Shown here: positions 14,359-21,484 of the stretch, in pieces
Layout of the letters: each line of letters starts with the position of its first letter
Numbering within the stretch: position 1 is the first letter of the stretch
NCBI GenBank assembly: GCA_027063105.1
Contig: JAMOSL010000216.1
Coordinates: 1 to 21,484, forward strand
Direction: 5' to 3'
DNA from: Campylobacteraceae bacterium
GTDB taxonomy: Bacteria; Campylobacterota; Campylobacteria; Campylobacterales; Sulfurovaceae
Length of the DNA: 21,484 bases
Program-made: the position numbers and the translations under genes
Notes under the pieces: model-generated
Databases searched by the model: none
The model's input: only the letters and a program-made list of their open reading frames with translations
Told to the model about the DNA's origin: nothing

Positions 14359-15606
14359 ATGAAAAATTTATCTGTTACAACATTTATAAATATTTTATTT
14401 ACACAAGCTATTATAATTCTATTGATAACTTTCTTTGTCTTTATATCTTGGGATAAGGAGAGACGAAAATTAGAAGAAATTAGCCACTATAAACTAATTG
14501 CTGATGCTTTTTTATCAAATGTTCAACTTAACCCAACAGAAGAGAAGCTAGAAATATTTTATGAAAACTTTTCTGTAAAGCAGATTGATGTAGTTAAAAC
14601 ACAGAAAAAAATTAAAAAAGATGGAAAAACTATTTTTGAAGGTAAATCAATATATGGGAAAGTTCGTGTTTTTGAGATAAGTGGGGAGCATGTTATTTAT
14701 GTTCAAAGATTGGGATATAATCTTATGCTTTCAGATGATAGACCAACTAATTATAACTTTAAAATTGCTATATCTATAGGAATTCTTCTAATTTTATCTT
14801 TACTACTATTATATATTGCCATTCTAAAAAAATTATATCCATTAAAACAGCTTCATAAAGAGATAGAAGAGTTTGCCAAAGGAAATATGGACGTAAAAAT
14901 CACATATCAAAATGATGACGAAATAGGTAAAATCGCAAAAAACTTTGATGATGCTATTTTACATATAAAAGAGTTAATAAGTTCTAAAAATCTTTTTATG
15001 CGTAATATGATGCACGAGTTAAAAACTCCTATTACAAAAGGTAGAATAGTAGTTGAATCAATTGATGACGAAATGGTTAAAGGAATTTTAATTAGAGCAT
15101 TTGAGAGAATGAATGAATTAATTAAAGAATTGGCTCAAGTTGAGAGGGTGACTACCAGAAATTTTGTTCCATTAATTGAACCAACTACTCTAAATAAAGT
15201 TATAGAGGAGAGTCAACATATGCTGATGGACGATATAAAAAAAATTGTTATTGATGTTAAGAATATAACATTTCAAACAGATTATAGACTTTTAGCTTTA
15301 GCCATCAAAAATCTTTTAGATAATGGCATTAAATATAGTATTGATAAGCAAGTAAAATTAGAAGCAAAAGATTGGAAACTCATTAAAATAATATCAAAAG
15401 GTGATGGGCTTCAATATCCACTAGCATATTATACAGAGCCATTTTCACAAGAAGAGAAGAGAAGTGAAGGTTTCGGATTAGGTTTATACATTGTTCACTC
15501 AATTCTTAAAAAACTAAAATATACTTTAGGATATAGATATCAAGATGGAGAGAATATATTTGCTATAATCTCTGACACTAAAAATAATCAAATTGGAAAT
15601 ATTTAA
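14359..15606 (+). CDS. ArsS-family sensor histidine kinase
   Basis: 415 residues: transmembrane helices at about 10-30 and 134-155 enclose a periplasmic sensor of about 100 residues, then a HAMP linker (about 158-205). The phosphoacceptor is His219 in FMRNMMHELKTPITKG, the ArsS-type H-box. The N-box has Asn318 and Asn322 (LLDNGIKYS), and the last glycine box is GFGLGL (371-376). The first glycine box is degenerate (SKGDGL in place of DxGxG), but YYTEPFSQEE follows; I recall this being usual for ArsS proteins. It should phosphorylate the regulator encoded just upstream. The start has no strong ribosome binding site, so translational coupling is likely. Its stop overlaps the murB start. Confidence 0.92.
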   Translation: MKNLSVTTFINILFTQAIIILLITFFVFISWDKERRKLEEISHYKLIADAFLSNVQLNPTEEKLEIFYENFSVKQIDVVKTQKKIKKDGKTIFEGKSIYGKVRVFEISGEHVIYVQRLGYNLMLSDDRPTNYNFKIAISIGILLILSLLLLYIAILKKLYPLKQLHKEIEEFAKGNMDVKITYQNDDEIGKIAKNFDDAILHIKELISSKNLFMRNMMHELKTPITKGRIVVESIDDEMVKGILIRAFERMNELIKELAQVERVTTRNFVPLIEPTTLNKVIEESQHMLMDDIKKIVIDVKNITFQTDYRLLALAIKNLLDNGIKYSIDKQVKLEAKDWKLIKIISKGDGLQYPLAYYTEPFSQEEKRSEGFGLGLYIVHSILKKLKYTLGYRYQDGENIFAIISDTKNNQIGNI

Positions 15607-16394
15607 TGTACTTTAAAACTATAGATTTTGCTAGATATTCTAGTATTAAAATTGGTCAAGCAGTAGAAGTTTTAGTATTAGAAAAAGGTGATAATATACC
15701 TACTGATAGATATTTAATAGGTGGTGCAAATAATCTTCTTATATCCCCTAATCCTCCTTTACTTATGATGTTAGGCAAAGATTTTACTAAAATTAATTTA
15801 GAAAATAAGATATTAATAATAGGTGCATCAATGCCTACAGGTAGAGTTGTATCATTTGCAAGGAAACATAATATAGCTGGATTTGAATTTTTAGCTAAAC
15901 TACCTGGAACTGTTGGTGGTATGTTGGCAATGAATGCAGGAGTTAAAAGCTATGAAATCTTTAATATATTAGATTCTATTAATATTAATGGCAAGTGGAT
16001 TAAAAAAGATGATATAAAACATGGTTATAGATTTGCTAAATTAAACGGTATTGCATTAGAGGTAAAATTCAATATAGATTATGGCTTTTCTCAAGAGTTA
16101 TTAAATGATTTGGTTAATCTCCGTTCCAATCAACCAAAAGAACCAAGTGCTGGTTCAGCATTTAAAAATCCAAAGAATGATTATGCAGGTAGACTAATAG
16201 AATCAGTTGGATTAAAAGGTTTTAGATATGGAAATATGGCATTTAGTGATATTCATTCAAATTTTATAGTAAATTTAGGCAATGGTGAATTTAAAGAGGC
16301 AAAATATCTAATAGACTTAGCAAAAGAAAAAGTATTAAAAAGATTTGATATTTTATTAGAAGAAGAGATAAAAACTTTAGCCAAAAAAGATTGA
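15606..16394 (+). CDS. murB: UDP-N-acetylenolpyruvoylglucosamine reductase
   Basis: Reduces UDP-GlcNAc-enolpyruvate to UDP-MurNAc with NADPH and FAD, an early cytoplasmic step of peptidoglycan synthesis. 262 residues; Campylobacterota MurB proteins are this short. FAD-binding parts: GGANNLLIS (39-47) and LAKLPGTVGGMLAMNAG (97-112 region). The proton donor is Ser184 in SAGSAFKNP, and YAGRLIE, GLKG, and the HSNFIVN segment (217-223) are standard. Its ATG overlaps the kinase stop codon as TAATG, so it is the last gene of the regulator-kinase-murB unit. I see no convincing terminator in the 43 bases before trpA, which ends head-on. Confidence 0.95.
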   Translation: MYFKTIDFARYSSIKIGQAVEVLVLEKGDNIPTDRYLIGGANNLLISPNPPLLMMLGKDFTKINLENKILIIGASMPTGRVVSFARKHNIAGFEFLAKLPGTVGGMLAMNAGVKSYEIFNILDSININGKWIKKDDIKHGYRFAKLNGIALEVKFNIDYGFSQELLNDLVNLRSNQPKEPSAGSAFKNPKNDYAGRLIESVGLKGFRYGNMAFSDIHSNFIVNLGNGEFKEAKYLIDLAKEKVLKRFDILLEEEIKTLAKKD

Positions 16395-16437
16395 CTAAAG
16401 TAAAGTATAAATTCATAATATTTTAATACATTCCAAA

Positions 16438-17178
16438 TTATTGATTAATCTTCTCTTTTATCTCTTTTGCTAAAGATGAAATCTTGATAATTTTTTGACT
16501 ATCTGATATTGAACTATCTAAAAGGATTTTTACAAAAGCTGAACCTACTATAACTCCATCAACACCTTTTACTTTATCTTTTGCTGTATTTTCATCAACT
16601 CCAAATCCTACATAAATTGGTGTTTTTGAATAGTCTCTAATTTGAGATATTACATTATCCAAACTTTCACTTTTCCCAGATCCTGTAATTCCTGCATATG
16701 CCACTAAATAAATAAATTTCTGTGCATTTGAAGTAATCATTTCTATTCTATCTTTTGTATCAGTTGGAGCAATAAAATCTATTAAAGATAATCCATTCGC
16801 CTCTATATCTTTTTTATATGGTAATGCCTCTTCGTAAGGTAAATCAGGAATAATAAATCCATTAACTCCACTCTTTTTTGCTTCATTAATAAATATATCC
16901 ATACCTTTATGATAAAAAGGATTAAAATATCCCATCCATAGAGTATCAATTGATGGTGCTATTTTTTGAGATGCTTCAAATAGATGATTTATTTTAAATC
17001 CATTTTGGAGTGAATATAAATTTGCTTTTTCTATAACTGGACCATCAGCTACAGGGTCAGAAAATGGCATTCCGAGTTCAAGTGTGTCAACACCAGAATC
17101 TGCTAATGATAGAGCTAAATCTACAGTAAAATCAATATTTGGGTATCCAGTAGTTATATATGCTACAAGTTTTTTCAT
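16438..17178 (-). CDS. trpA: Tryptophan synthase alpha subunit
   Basis: Cleaves indole-3-glycerol phosphate to indole, which passes to TrpB. 246 residues, slightly short for TrpA. The catalytic pair is Glu34 and Asp45 (LELGMPFSDPVADGP), with the same 11-residue spacing as Glu49 and Asp60 of the Salmonella enzyme. Phosphate-loop elements are GITGSGKS near 185 and GFGV, VGSAFVK toward the end. It is not next to trpB; the pathway genes are split, as I recall for other Campylobacterota. The ribosome binding site is weak (AGAG). It is divergent from panB with a very compact shared promoter. Confidence 0.95.
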   Translation of the reverse strand: MKKLVAYITTGYPNIDFTVDLALSLADSGVDTLELGMPFSDPVADGPVIEKANLYSLQNGFKINHLFEASQKIAPSIDTLWMGYFNPFYHKGMDIFINEAKKSGVNGFIIPDLPYEEALPYKKDIEANGLSLIDFIAPTDTKDRIEMITSNAQKFIYLVAYAGITGSGKSESLDNVISQIRDYSKTPIYVGFGVDENTAKDKVKGVDGVIVGSAFVKILLDSSISDSQKIIKISSLAKEIKEKINQ

Positions 17179-17227
17179 TGTTTCTCTTTTTGTTTGGACT
17201 CTTAGAAAGTCTCTTATAATAATTTTG

Positions 17228-17237
17228 TGATATTATA
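17228..17237. promoter_or_regulatory. Shared symmetric -10 box of trpA and panB
   Basis: TATTATA at 17231-17237 reads as TATTAT on the plus strand, with TGA before it (extended -10), and as TATAAT on the minus strand. Predicted starts are near 17243 for panB and near 17225 for trpA. No other good -10 serves either gene, though a minus-strand TATAAG-like site lies closer to trpA. Confidence 0.5.
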
Positions 17238-17275
17238 CATTTAATTAGATAAAGCATACTAAAAAGGAAATAGTT

Positions 17276-18067
17276 TTGAATAAAAAAGTGACTCTAAAAA
17301 AACTCCAAAATATGAAAGGTAAAGAGAAAATTGTTATGATTACTGCCTATGATGCACTCTTTACCTCTCTCTTTGATAATGAAGTTGAGATAATTCTTGT
17401 TGGAGATAGTTTGAATATGAGTTTTGCAGGAAAAGAGGATACTCTAAGTGTTACTATGGATCAGATGATATATCACACACAAGCAGTATGCAGAAAAGCA
17501 AATCATAGTTTCGTATTATTTGATATGCCATTTGGAACTTATACAGATAAGAAGATGGCGTTAAAAAATGCTAATAGGGCATATCAAGAGACTAGAGCTG
17601 ATGCTATTAAGTTAGAGGGTGGAAAAGAGAAAGCTAAGATTGTTAAGTATCTTACAAAGAATTCTATAGCTGTATTTGGACATATTGGATTAAAACCACA
17701 ACAAGTTAGAGCAGAAGGTGGATATTCTATTAAAGGAAAAGAAGAAGATGAAAAGAATGCAATTATAGAAGATGCAATAGCATTAGAAAAAGCTGGTGCA
17801 GTAGCTCTTATTATAGAAGGTGTTAAGCCTAATGTAGCTAAATCTGTTACGAATAGTGTTAGTATTCCAACTATAGGTATTGGTGCAGGTCTTTATTGTG
17901 ATGGTCAAGTTTTAGTTTGGAGTGATACTTTCGGATTTTTTGAAGAATTTATGCCTAAATTTGTTAAGCAATATCTTGATGGTAGCAATAAAATTAAAGA
18001 AGCTATTAAAACTTATTCATCAGAGGTTAAGTCAGAAGCTTTTCCAGATGATAAATATACATATTAA
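17276..18067 (+). CDS. panB: 3-methyl-2-oxobutanoate hydroxymethyltransferase
   Basis: Adds a hydroxymethyl group from methylenetetrahydrofolate to 2-oxoisovalerate, giving ketopantoate for pantothenate and CoA. 263 residues. The start is TTG at 17276, supported by AAGGA 7 bases upstream; no ATG fits. Metal and substrate residues match the E. coli enzyme positions almost exactly: Asp44 and Ser45 (VGDSLNM), Asp83 (LFDMPFG), Lys112 and Glu114 (IKLEGG) and the catalytic Glu181 (IIEGV). GHIGLKPQ (136-142 region) is also typical. It begins a plus-strand series with BON, ruvB and others. The other pantothenate genes are not in the window. Confidence 0.96.
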   Translation: MNKKVTLKKLQNMKGKEKIVMITAYDALFTSLFDNEVEIILVGDSLNMSFAGKEDTLSVTMDQMIYHTQAVCRKANHSFVLFDMPFGTYTDKKMALKNANRAYQETRADAIKLEGGKEKAKIVKYLTKNSIAVFGHIGLKPQQVRAEGGYSIKGKEEDEKNAIIEDAIALEKAGAVALIIEGVKPNVAKSVTNSVSIPTIGIGAGLYCDGQVLVWSDTFGFFEEFMPKFVKQYLDGSNKIKEAIKTYSSEVKSEAFPDDKYTY

Positions 18068-18082
18068 ATAAAAAGGATAGAA

Positions 18083-18382
18083 ATGAAAAAAATTAGTATA
18101 TTTTTAGTCAGTATATTTTTTATAAGTGGATGTGTAACAATTTCCCCTTACGAGAAACCTAATAAATTTGTTGAAGGGTCTATTATTACCAACAGCATTA
18201 AAGCTAGACTTATAAATACAAATGGTTTAGATAGTTTTCAAATAAGTGTATCAACCCTAAATAATGAGGTTCTTATTAGTGGATTTGTGGCAAATCAAGA
18301 GCAGAAAGATTTAGCTCAAAAAATAACTATGAATACAAAAGGTGTTAAAAAAGTAATTAATCATATAGAGATAATTCCATAA
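18083..18382 (+). CDS. BON-domain lipoprotein
   Basis: 99 residues with a lipoprotein signal ending in FFISGC (Cys17), then one BON domain (about 33-99), seen as SIKARLINTNGL, VSTLNNEVLISGFV (55-69) and VKKVINHIEII. BON domains bind phospholipid surfaces and occur in OsmY, DolP and envelope stress proteins; a role in envelope upkeep is likely but unproven. AAAAAGGA lies 6 bases before the ATG. It is 15 bases after panB and ends 3 bases before ruvB, so the three appear to be one operon. Confidence 0.88.
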   Translation: MKKISIFLVSIFFISGCVTISPYEKPNKFVEGSIITNSIKARLINTNGLDSFQISVSTLNNEVLISGFVANQEQKDLAQKITMNTKGVKKVINHIEIIP

Positions 18383-18385
18383 ATT

Positions 18386-19399
18386 ATGAATAGAGTTGTA
18401 GAGATAGAACGATTTGAGGGTGAGAGTTCTTATGAAATAACCCTTCGTCCGAGTAGTTGGGATGAATATATAGGTCAAGAAAAGATAAAAAAAAATCTTA
18501 AAGTATTTATAGAAGCAAGTAGACGAAGAGAAGAGGCTTTAGACCATATCCTTTTTTTTGGTCCAGCAGGTTTAGGAAAAACAACTATTGCAAATATTAT
18601 AGCTTATGAGATGAATGCAAATATAAAAACTACATCTGCTCCAATGATAGAAAAATCAGGAGATTTAGCTGCTTTATTAACAAATATTGAAGAGAATGAT
18701 ATTTTATTTATTGATGAAATTCATAGAATGTCTCCTGCAATTGAAGAGATATTATATTCTGCAATGGAAGATTTTAGATTAGATATTATTATTGGTTCAG
18801 GTCCTGCTGCTCAAACTGTTAAGATAGATTTACCAAGATTTACATTAATTGGAGCGACTACAAGAGCTGGAATGTTATCAACTCCATTGAGAGAGAGATT
18901 TGGAATGCACTTTAGAATGCAATTTTATACCTCATCAGAATTATCTATCATTATTAATCAAGCATCAAAAAAATTAAATAAACCAACAGTAGAAGATGCC
19001 TCTATTGAAATAGCAAAACGAAGTCGTGGAACACCTAGAATAGCATTAAGACTTTTAAAGAGAGTAAGAGATTTTGCAGAGGTAGAGGATAGAGATATTA
19101 TAGAGCTAGTAGTTACTCATTATGCTTTAAATGAGTTAGGAGTAAATGATATTGGATTTGATGAACAAGATATTAAATTTTTAGAATTACTAATATCTGC
19201 GAAAGGTAAGCCAATAGGATTAAGCACAATAGGGGCAACTCTTAGTGAAGATGAGGGTACAATAGAAGATGTAATAGAACCATATCTTATTGCCAATGGT
19301 TATATTGAAAGAACAGCTAGAGGACGAATAGCTACACTTAAAAGTTATGAACACTTCAGACTTAAATCATCATCTAAGAGGGAAAACCCTTTTGAATAG
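18386..19399 (+). CDS. ruvB: Holliday junction branch-migration ATPase RuvB
   Basis: The AAA+ motor that drives Holliday junction migration with RuvA. 337 residues. Walker A is GPAGLGKTT (59-67), Walker B is FIDEIHR with Asp110 and Glu111, sensor I is GATTRAG (156-162), and STPLRERFG (165-173) holds the arginine finger. The C-terminal winged helix ends with GRIATLKSYEHF. The start follows the BON gene stop by three bases with no clear ribosome binding site, so it probably depends on re-initiation. RuvA and RuvC are elsewhere. Confidence 0.97.
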   Translation: MNRVVEIERFEGESSYEITLRPSSWDEYIGQEKIKKNLKVFIEASRRREEALDHILFFGPAGLGKTTIANIIAYEMNANIKTTSAPMIEKSGDLAALLTNIEENDILFIDEIHRMSPAIEEILYSAMEDFRLDIIIGSGPAAQTVKIDLPRFTLIGATTRAGMLSTPLRERFGMHFRMQFYTSSELSIIINQASKKLNKPTVEDASIEIAKRSRGTPRIALRLLKRVRDFAEVEDRDIIELVVTHYALNELGVNDIGFDEQDIKFLELLISAKGKPIGLSTIGATLSEDEGTIEDVIEPYLIANGYIERTARGRIATLKSYEHFRLKSSSKRENPFE

Positions 19400-20426
19400 A
19401 ATAAATTTAGTTCTACTTAGTTTTTTTGCATTTGCTTTAATTGGTGCATATAGTATATATAAACCATTTTTATTATCTATGATAGTAGCAATGCTTTTAA
19501 CAATGGCTACATTTAATCTTACCAAGCAGATAAACAATAAATTCAAGTCAAGAAAGATAAGTTCTATGATTATGAGTACACTTTTAACTATTATTATATT
19601 TGTGCCTGTAATATATGTAACAACCATTGGTATTGAGTATCTCTCTAAGATAGATAAAGATACTTTAAAGTTAATTATTCGTTCTCTACAAGATTTTTTA
19701 AATAGTATACCCTATATAGATAGCCTTGCAGAAGAGTATCTTACAGAGGAACAACTTTTACAATCCAGCCAAGATGCACTATTTTATTTAACATCTTTTG
19801 GGAAAGCAGGTTTAGGATTTATTAAAAATATGCTTTTTGTAATTCTTTTCTATTTTATTATTAATGTGTATAGTGATAAAGTATTTGAACTTATTAAACT
19901 TCTTTTACCTATATCAAGATGTAAAAGTACAAAAATGATTAATGAAATTTCATCTACAATGGAAGTGGTATTTTATTCTACTATTGTAACAGCATTTTTA
20001 GAGGGTCTTCTATTTGGAGTTTTAGTTGGAAGTTTTGCACTTAATGGACTCTTATTAGGAATTATATATGGATTTGCTTCTCTTGTACCTGTTGTTGGTG
20101 GAGCTTTAGTTTGGGCTCCTGTATCTTTTTATGTTTGGAATAGTATTTCTCCAAGTGCAGGTTGGGTTATAATTATATATTCAATTGTAGTAATATCTAT
20201 AATAGCAGACACTTTTGTAAAACCAATAATCATAAAGGTAATAAAAGAGGATATGTTGAAGAGTAATATAGATATAAATGAGTTAGTAATATTTTTCTCT
20301 ATCTTAGCAGGAATGAGTAGTTATGGTGTTTGGGGGATGATTTTAGGACCAGCAATAACTTCTTTTTTAATTGCAATGACTAGAGTATATATTGAGTTTA
20401 ATAGAGAGGATTTGGAGAAAATATAG
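19392..20426 (+). CDS. AI-2E family (PerM/YdiK-like) membrane transporter
   Basis: The open frame extends to ATG 19347, well inside ruvB, but I place the start at TTG 19392. GAGGG lies 9 bases before it, and the residues between the two starts resemble nothing in the family. This gives 344 residues and an 8-base overlap with ruvB. About seven or eight transmembrane helices occur, with the soluble loop of the family (about 80-130) and the motif FASLVPVVGGALVWAP. Members include TqsA (autoinducer-2 export) and Na+/H+ antiporters, so the substrate cannot be given. The coupling to ruvB is probably shared transcription without shared function. Confidence 0.87.
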   Translation: MNRINLVLLSFFAFALIGAYSIYKPFLLSMIVAMLLTMATFNLTKQINNKFKSRKISSMIMSTLLTIIIFVPVIYVTTIGIEYLSKIDKDTLKLIIRSLQDFLNSIPYIDSLAEEYLTEEQLLQSSQDALFYLTSFGKAGLGFIKNMLFVILFYFIINVYSDKVFELIKLLLPISRCKSTKMINEISSTMEVVFYSTIVTAFLEGLLFGVLVGSFALNGLLLGIIYGFASLVPVVGGALVWAPVSFYVWNSISPSAGWVIIIYSIVVISIIADTFVKPIIIKVIKEDMLKSNIDINELVIFFSILAGMSSYGVWGMILGPAITSFLIAMTRVYIEFNREDLEKI

Positions 20427-20459
20427 TATAATTTTAATAATTTTATAGATGAGGTAATT

Positions 20460-21029
20460 ATGGGACTATTTGAGAAAGATAATAGATTTAATTTAGCAAA
20501 CTTAATAACATTTGGAAATATTTCATTTGGAGTTGTTGCTATATATTTTATTGTAGAGGGTAATTTTTTTGTAGCTATTATTTTAGCTTGGTTTGCTGGA
20601 GCATTTGATATTGCTGATGGTAAAGTTGCTAGAAAATATAATTTATCAACAGAGTTTGGCGTTCAACTTGATAGTTTCGGTGATTTTTTATCATTTGTAA
20701 TTATGCCATCGTTTCTACTTTTTTATGCATTAAAAGGTGGAAAAGGTGGAACTGAACTATCACAGATAGGAGAAATTGGCTTAGGTATTATATTCATAAT
20801 ATATATTATAAGTGGACTTAGAAGATTGATTGAATTTAATTTAAAAGTTGATGCTGGTGGTGTTGCAAAGTTTTTTGAAGGTGTACCAACTCCTTTAGGT
20901 GCTATTTTATTATGGGCTTTATATCTCCTATTTACTTATGGAGTTATTCCAAATCCTTATATAATTGGATTTTTAGTTTTAACTATTGCATGGTCTTTGA
21001 ATAGTAAACTTAAAATACCTCATCCTTAG
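20460..21029 (+). CDS. pssA: CDP-alcohol phosphatidyltransferase, PssA-like
   Basis: The CDP-alcohol phosphotransferase motif is perfect: Asp50-x2-Asp53-Gly-x2-Ala-Arg-x8-Gly-x3-Asp71-x3-Asp75, with Asp75 the likely catalytic base. The N-terminus NLANLITFGNISFG and the FFEGVPTPLGA segment resemble CDP-diacylglycerol-serine phosphatidyltransferase (PssA), which makes phosphatidylserine on the way to phosphatidylethanolamine. At 189 residues it is shorter than many PssA proteins (about 230-250), missing mainly C-terminal membrane segments, so another headgroup is possible. Five or six transmembrane helices. The ribosome binding site is GAGG 7 bases before the ATG; the gene is followed closely by mqnP. 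Confidence 0.85.
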   Translation: MGLFEKDNRFNLANLITFGNISFGVVAIYFIVEGNFFVAIILAWFAGAFDIADGKVARKYNLSTEFGVQLDSFGDFLSFVIMPSFLLFYALKGGKGGTELSQIGEIGLGIIFIIYIISGLRRLIEFNLKVDAGGVAKFFEGVPTPLGAILLWALYLLFTYGVIPNPYIIGFLVLTIAWSLNSKLKIPHP

Positions 21030-21038
21030 GATATTTTT

Positions 21039-21484
21039 ATGAATAAAATTTTGCAAAAGATTTTAGATTTTTCAGAGTTAGTCATGCTGAAACACTCTAT
21101 ATTCTCTTTACCATTTATTTTTATTGCTATGCTAGTAGCTAAAGATGGATGGTTTGGATGGGAACTATTTATCTTTGGGATTTTGGCAGCTGTTAGTGCA
21201 AGAAATTTTGCAATGGGTGTCAATCGTTACCTTGATCAAGATATAGATATATTGAATCCTAGGACTAAAAATAGACCATCTGTTGATGGAAGAGTTAGCT
21301 CAATTAGTATGATATTATTTATAATTATTAATGCATTAATTTTTATTGGAATAGCATATTTAATTAATGATTTAGCATTTAAATTATCTATTCCTATATT
21401 GGTTATTTTAGGTGGATATACTCTATTTAAAAGATTTAGTTCTTTGGCACATCTTATTTTAGGTATTAGTTTAGGATTAGCTCC
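21039..21484 (+). CDS. mqnP: UbiA-family prenyltransferase, MqnP-like, 3' end cut off
   Basis: The first 148 codons of a membrane prenyltransferase that runs past the right edge. The polyprenyl-diphosphate site is Asn62-Arg-x2-Asp66-x3-Asp70 in VNRYLDQDIDILNPRTKNRP (split: NRYLDQDID then NPRTKNRP), the form typical of MqnP, which attaches the isoprenoid tail in the futalosine route to menaquinone used by Campylobacterota. The quinone pool made this way supplies the respiratory chain that ends in the cbb3 oxidase found upstream. Four helices are visible. AGGA, overlapping the pssA stop, precedes the ATG by 8 bases. A related role in ubiquinone synthesis (UbiA) cannot be ruled out from this part alone. 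Confidence 0.85.
   Translation, partial: MNKILQKILDFSELVMLKHSIFSLPFIFIAMLVAKDGWFGWELFIFGILAAVSARNFAMGVNRYLDQDIDILNPRTKNRPSVDGRVSSISMILFIIINALIFIGIAYLINDLAFKLSIPILVILGGYTLFKRFSSLAHLILGISLGLA

Noticed and set aside
16395..16437. Terminator between the convergent murB and trpA genes
   Set aside because: The stretch is AT-rich, but I found no stem of more than a few base pairs, so I did not call one.
19347..19391. ATG 19347 as the start of the AI-2E family gene
   Set aside because: It would overlap ruvB by more than 50 bases, has no ribosome binding site, and adds a polar tail unlike the family N-terminus.
1..21484. CRISPR array, tRNA, insertion sequence, phage or defence system
   Set aside because: No spaced direct repeats, cloverleaf-like genes, transposase, integrase, nuclease or toxin-antitoxin pattern was seen. 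Nearly all genes belong to housekeeping or envelope families.

Overview
The window is very AT-rich and reads as an ordinary chromosomal segment of a Campylobacterota (epsilonproteobacterial) species, possibly near Sulfurimonas, Sulfurovum or Arcobacter; I cannot fix the genus from sequence alone. The main grounds are the cbb3 oxidase cluster with a DUF4006 gene and FixH-like tail as in Helicobacter, an ArsS-type two-component pair, a short MurB, and an MqnP-like UbiA prenyltransferase. Promoters are mostly TATAAT-like -10 boxes without a clear -35, as is typical of this phylum. I see no tRNA, rRNA, insertion sequence, prophage or CRISPR array.

Layout. 1-1911 (minus): a tightly coupled operon mobB > fbp > a four-cysteine small protein > a truncated lipoprotein. 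2004-2916 (plus): an unknown lipoprotein, then a 38-aa secreted peptide gene with its own promoter and hairpin. 3000-6070 (plus): two adjacent nucleotide-sugar dehydrogenases (UDP-glucose type and TviB/WbpO type), then a one-TM protein. 6101-10895 (minus): ccoN-ccoO-ccoQ-ccoP, DUF4006, an unannotated 33-aa membrane microprotein, a TPM-like membrane-anchored protein and a FixH-like protein; together these make and probably assemble the high-affinity terminal oxidase. 11100-12599 (minus): ddl and a secreted DUF1566 protein. 12657-16394 (plus): a lone DppB-type permease, an ArsR/ArsS-like two-component system and murB overlapping the kinase gene. With ddl on the other side of a divergent promoter, this is a small envelope and peptidoglycan neighbourhood. 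16438-17178 (minus): stand-alone trpA. 17276-21484 (plus): panB, a BON lipoprotein, ruvB, an AI-2E family transporter, pssA and the start of mqnP.

Nothing here is a clear new defence or mobile system. The points most worth a second look are the two genes too short for routine gene calling (33 aa in the cbb3 operon, 38 aa secreted peptide), the small four-cysteine protein coupled to fbp, a likely leaderless transcript for the lone permease, a shared symmetric -10 box between trpA and panB, and the coupling of an ArsRS-like signalling pair to murB.
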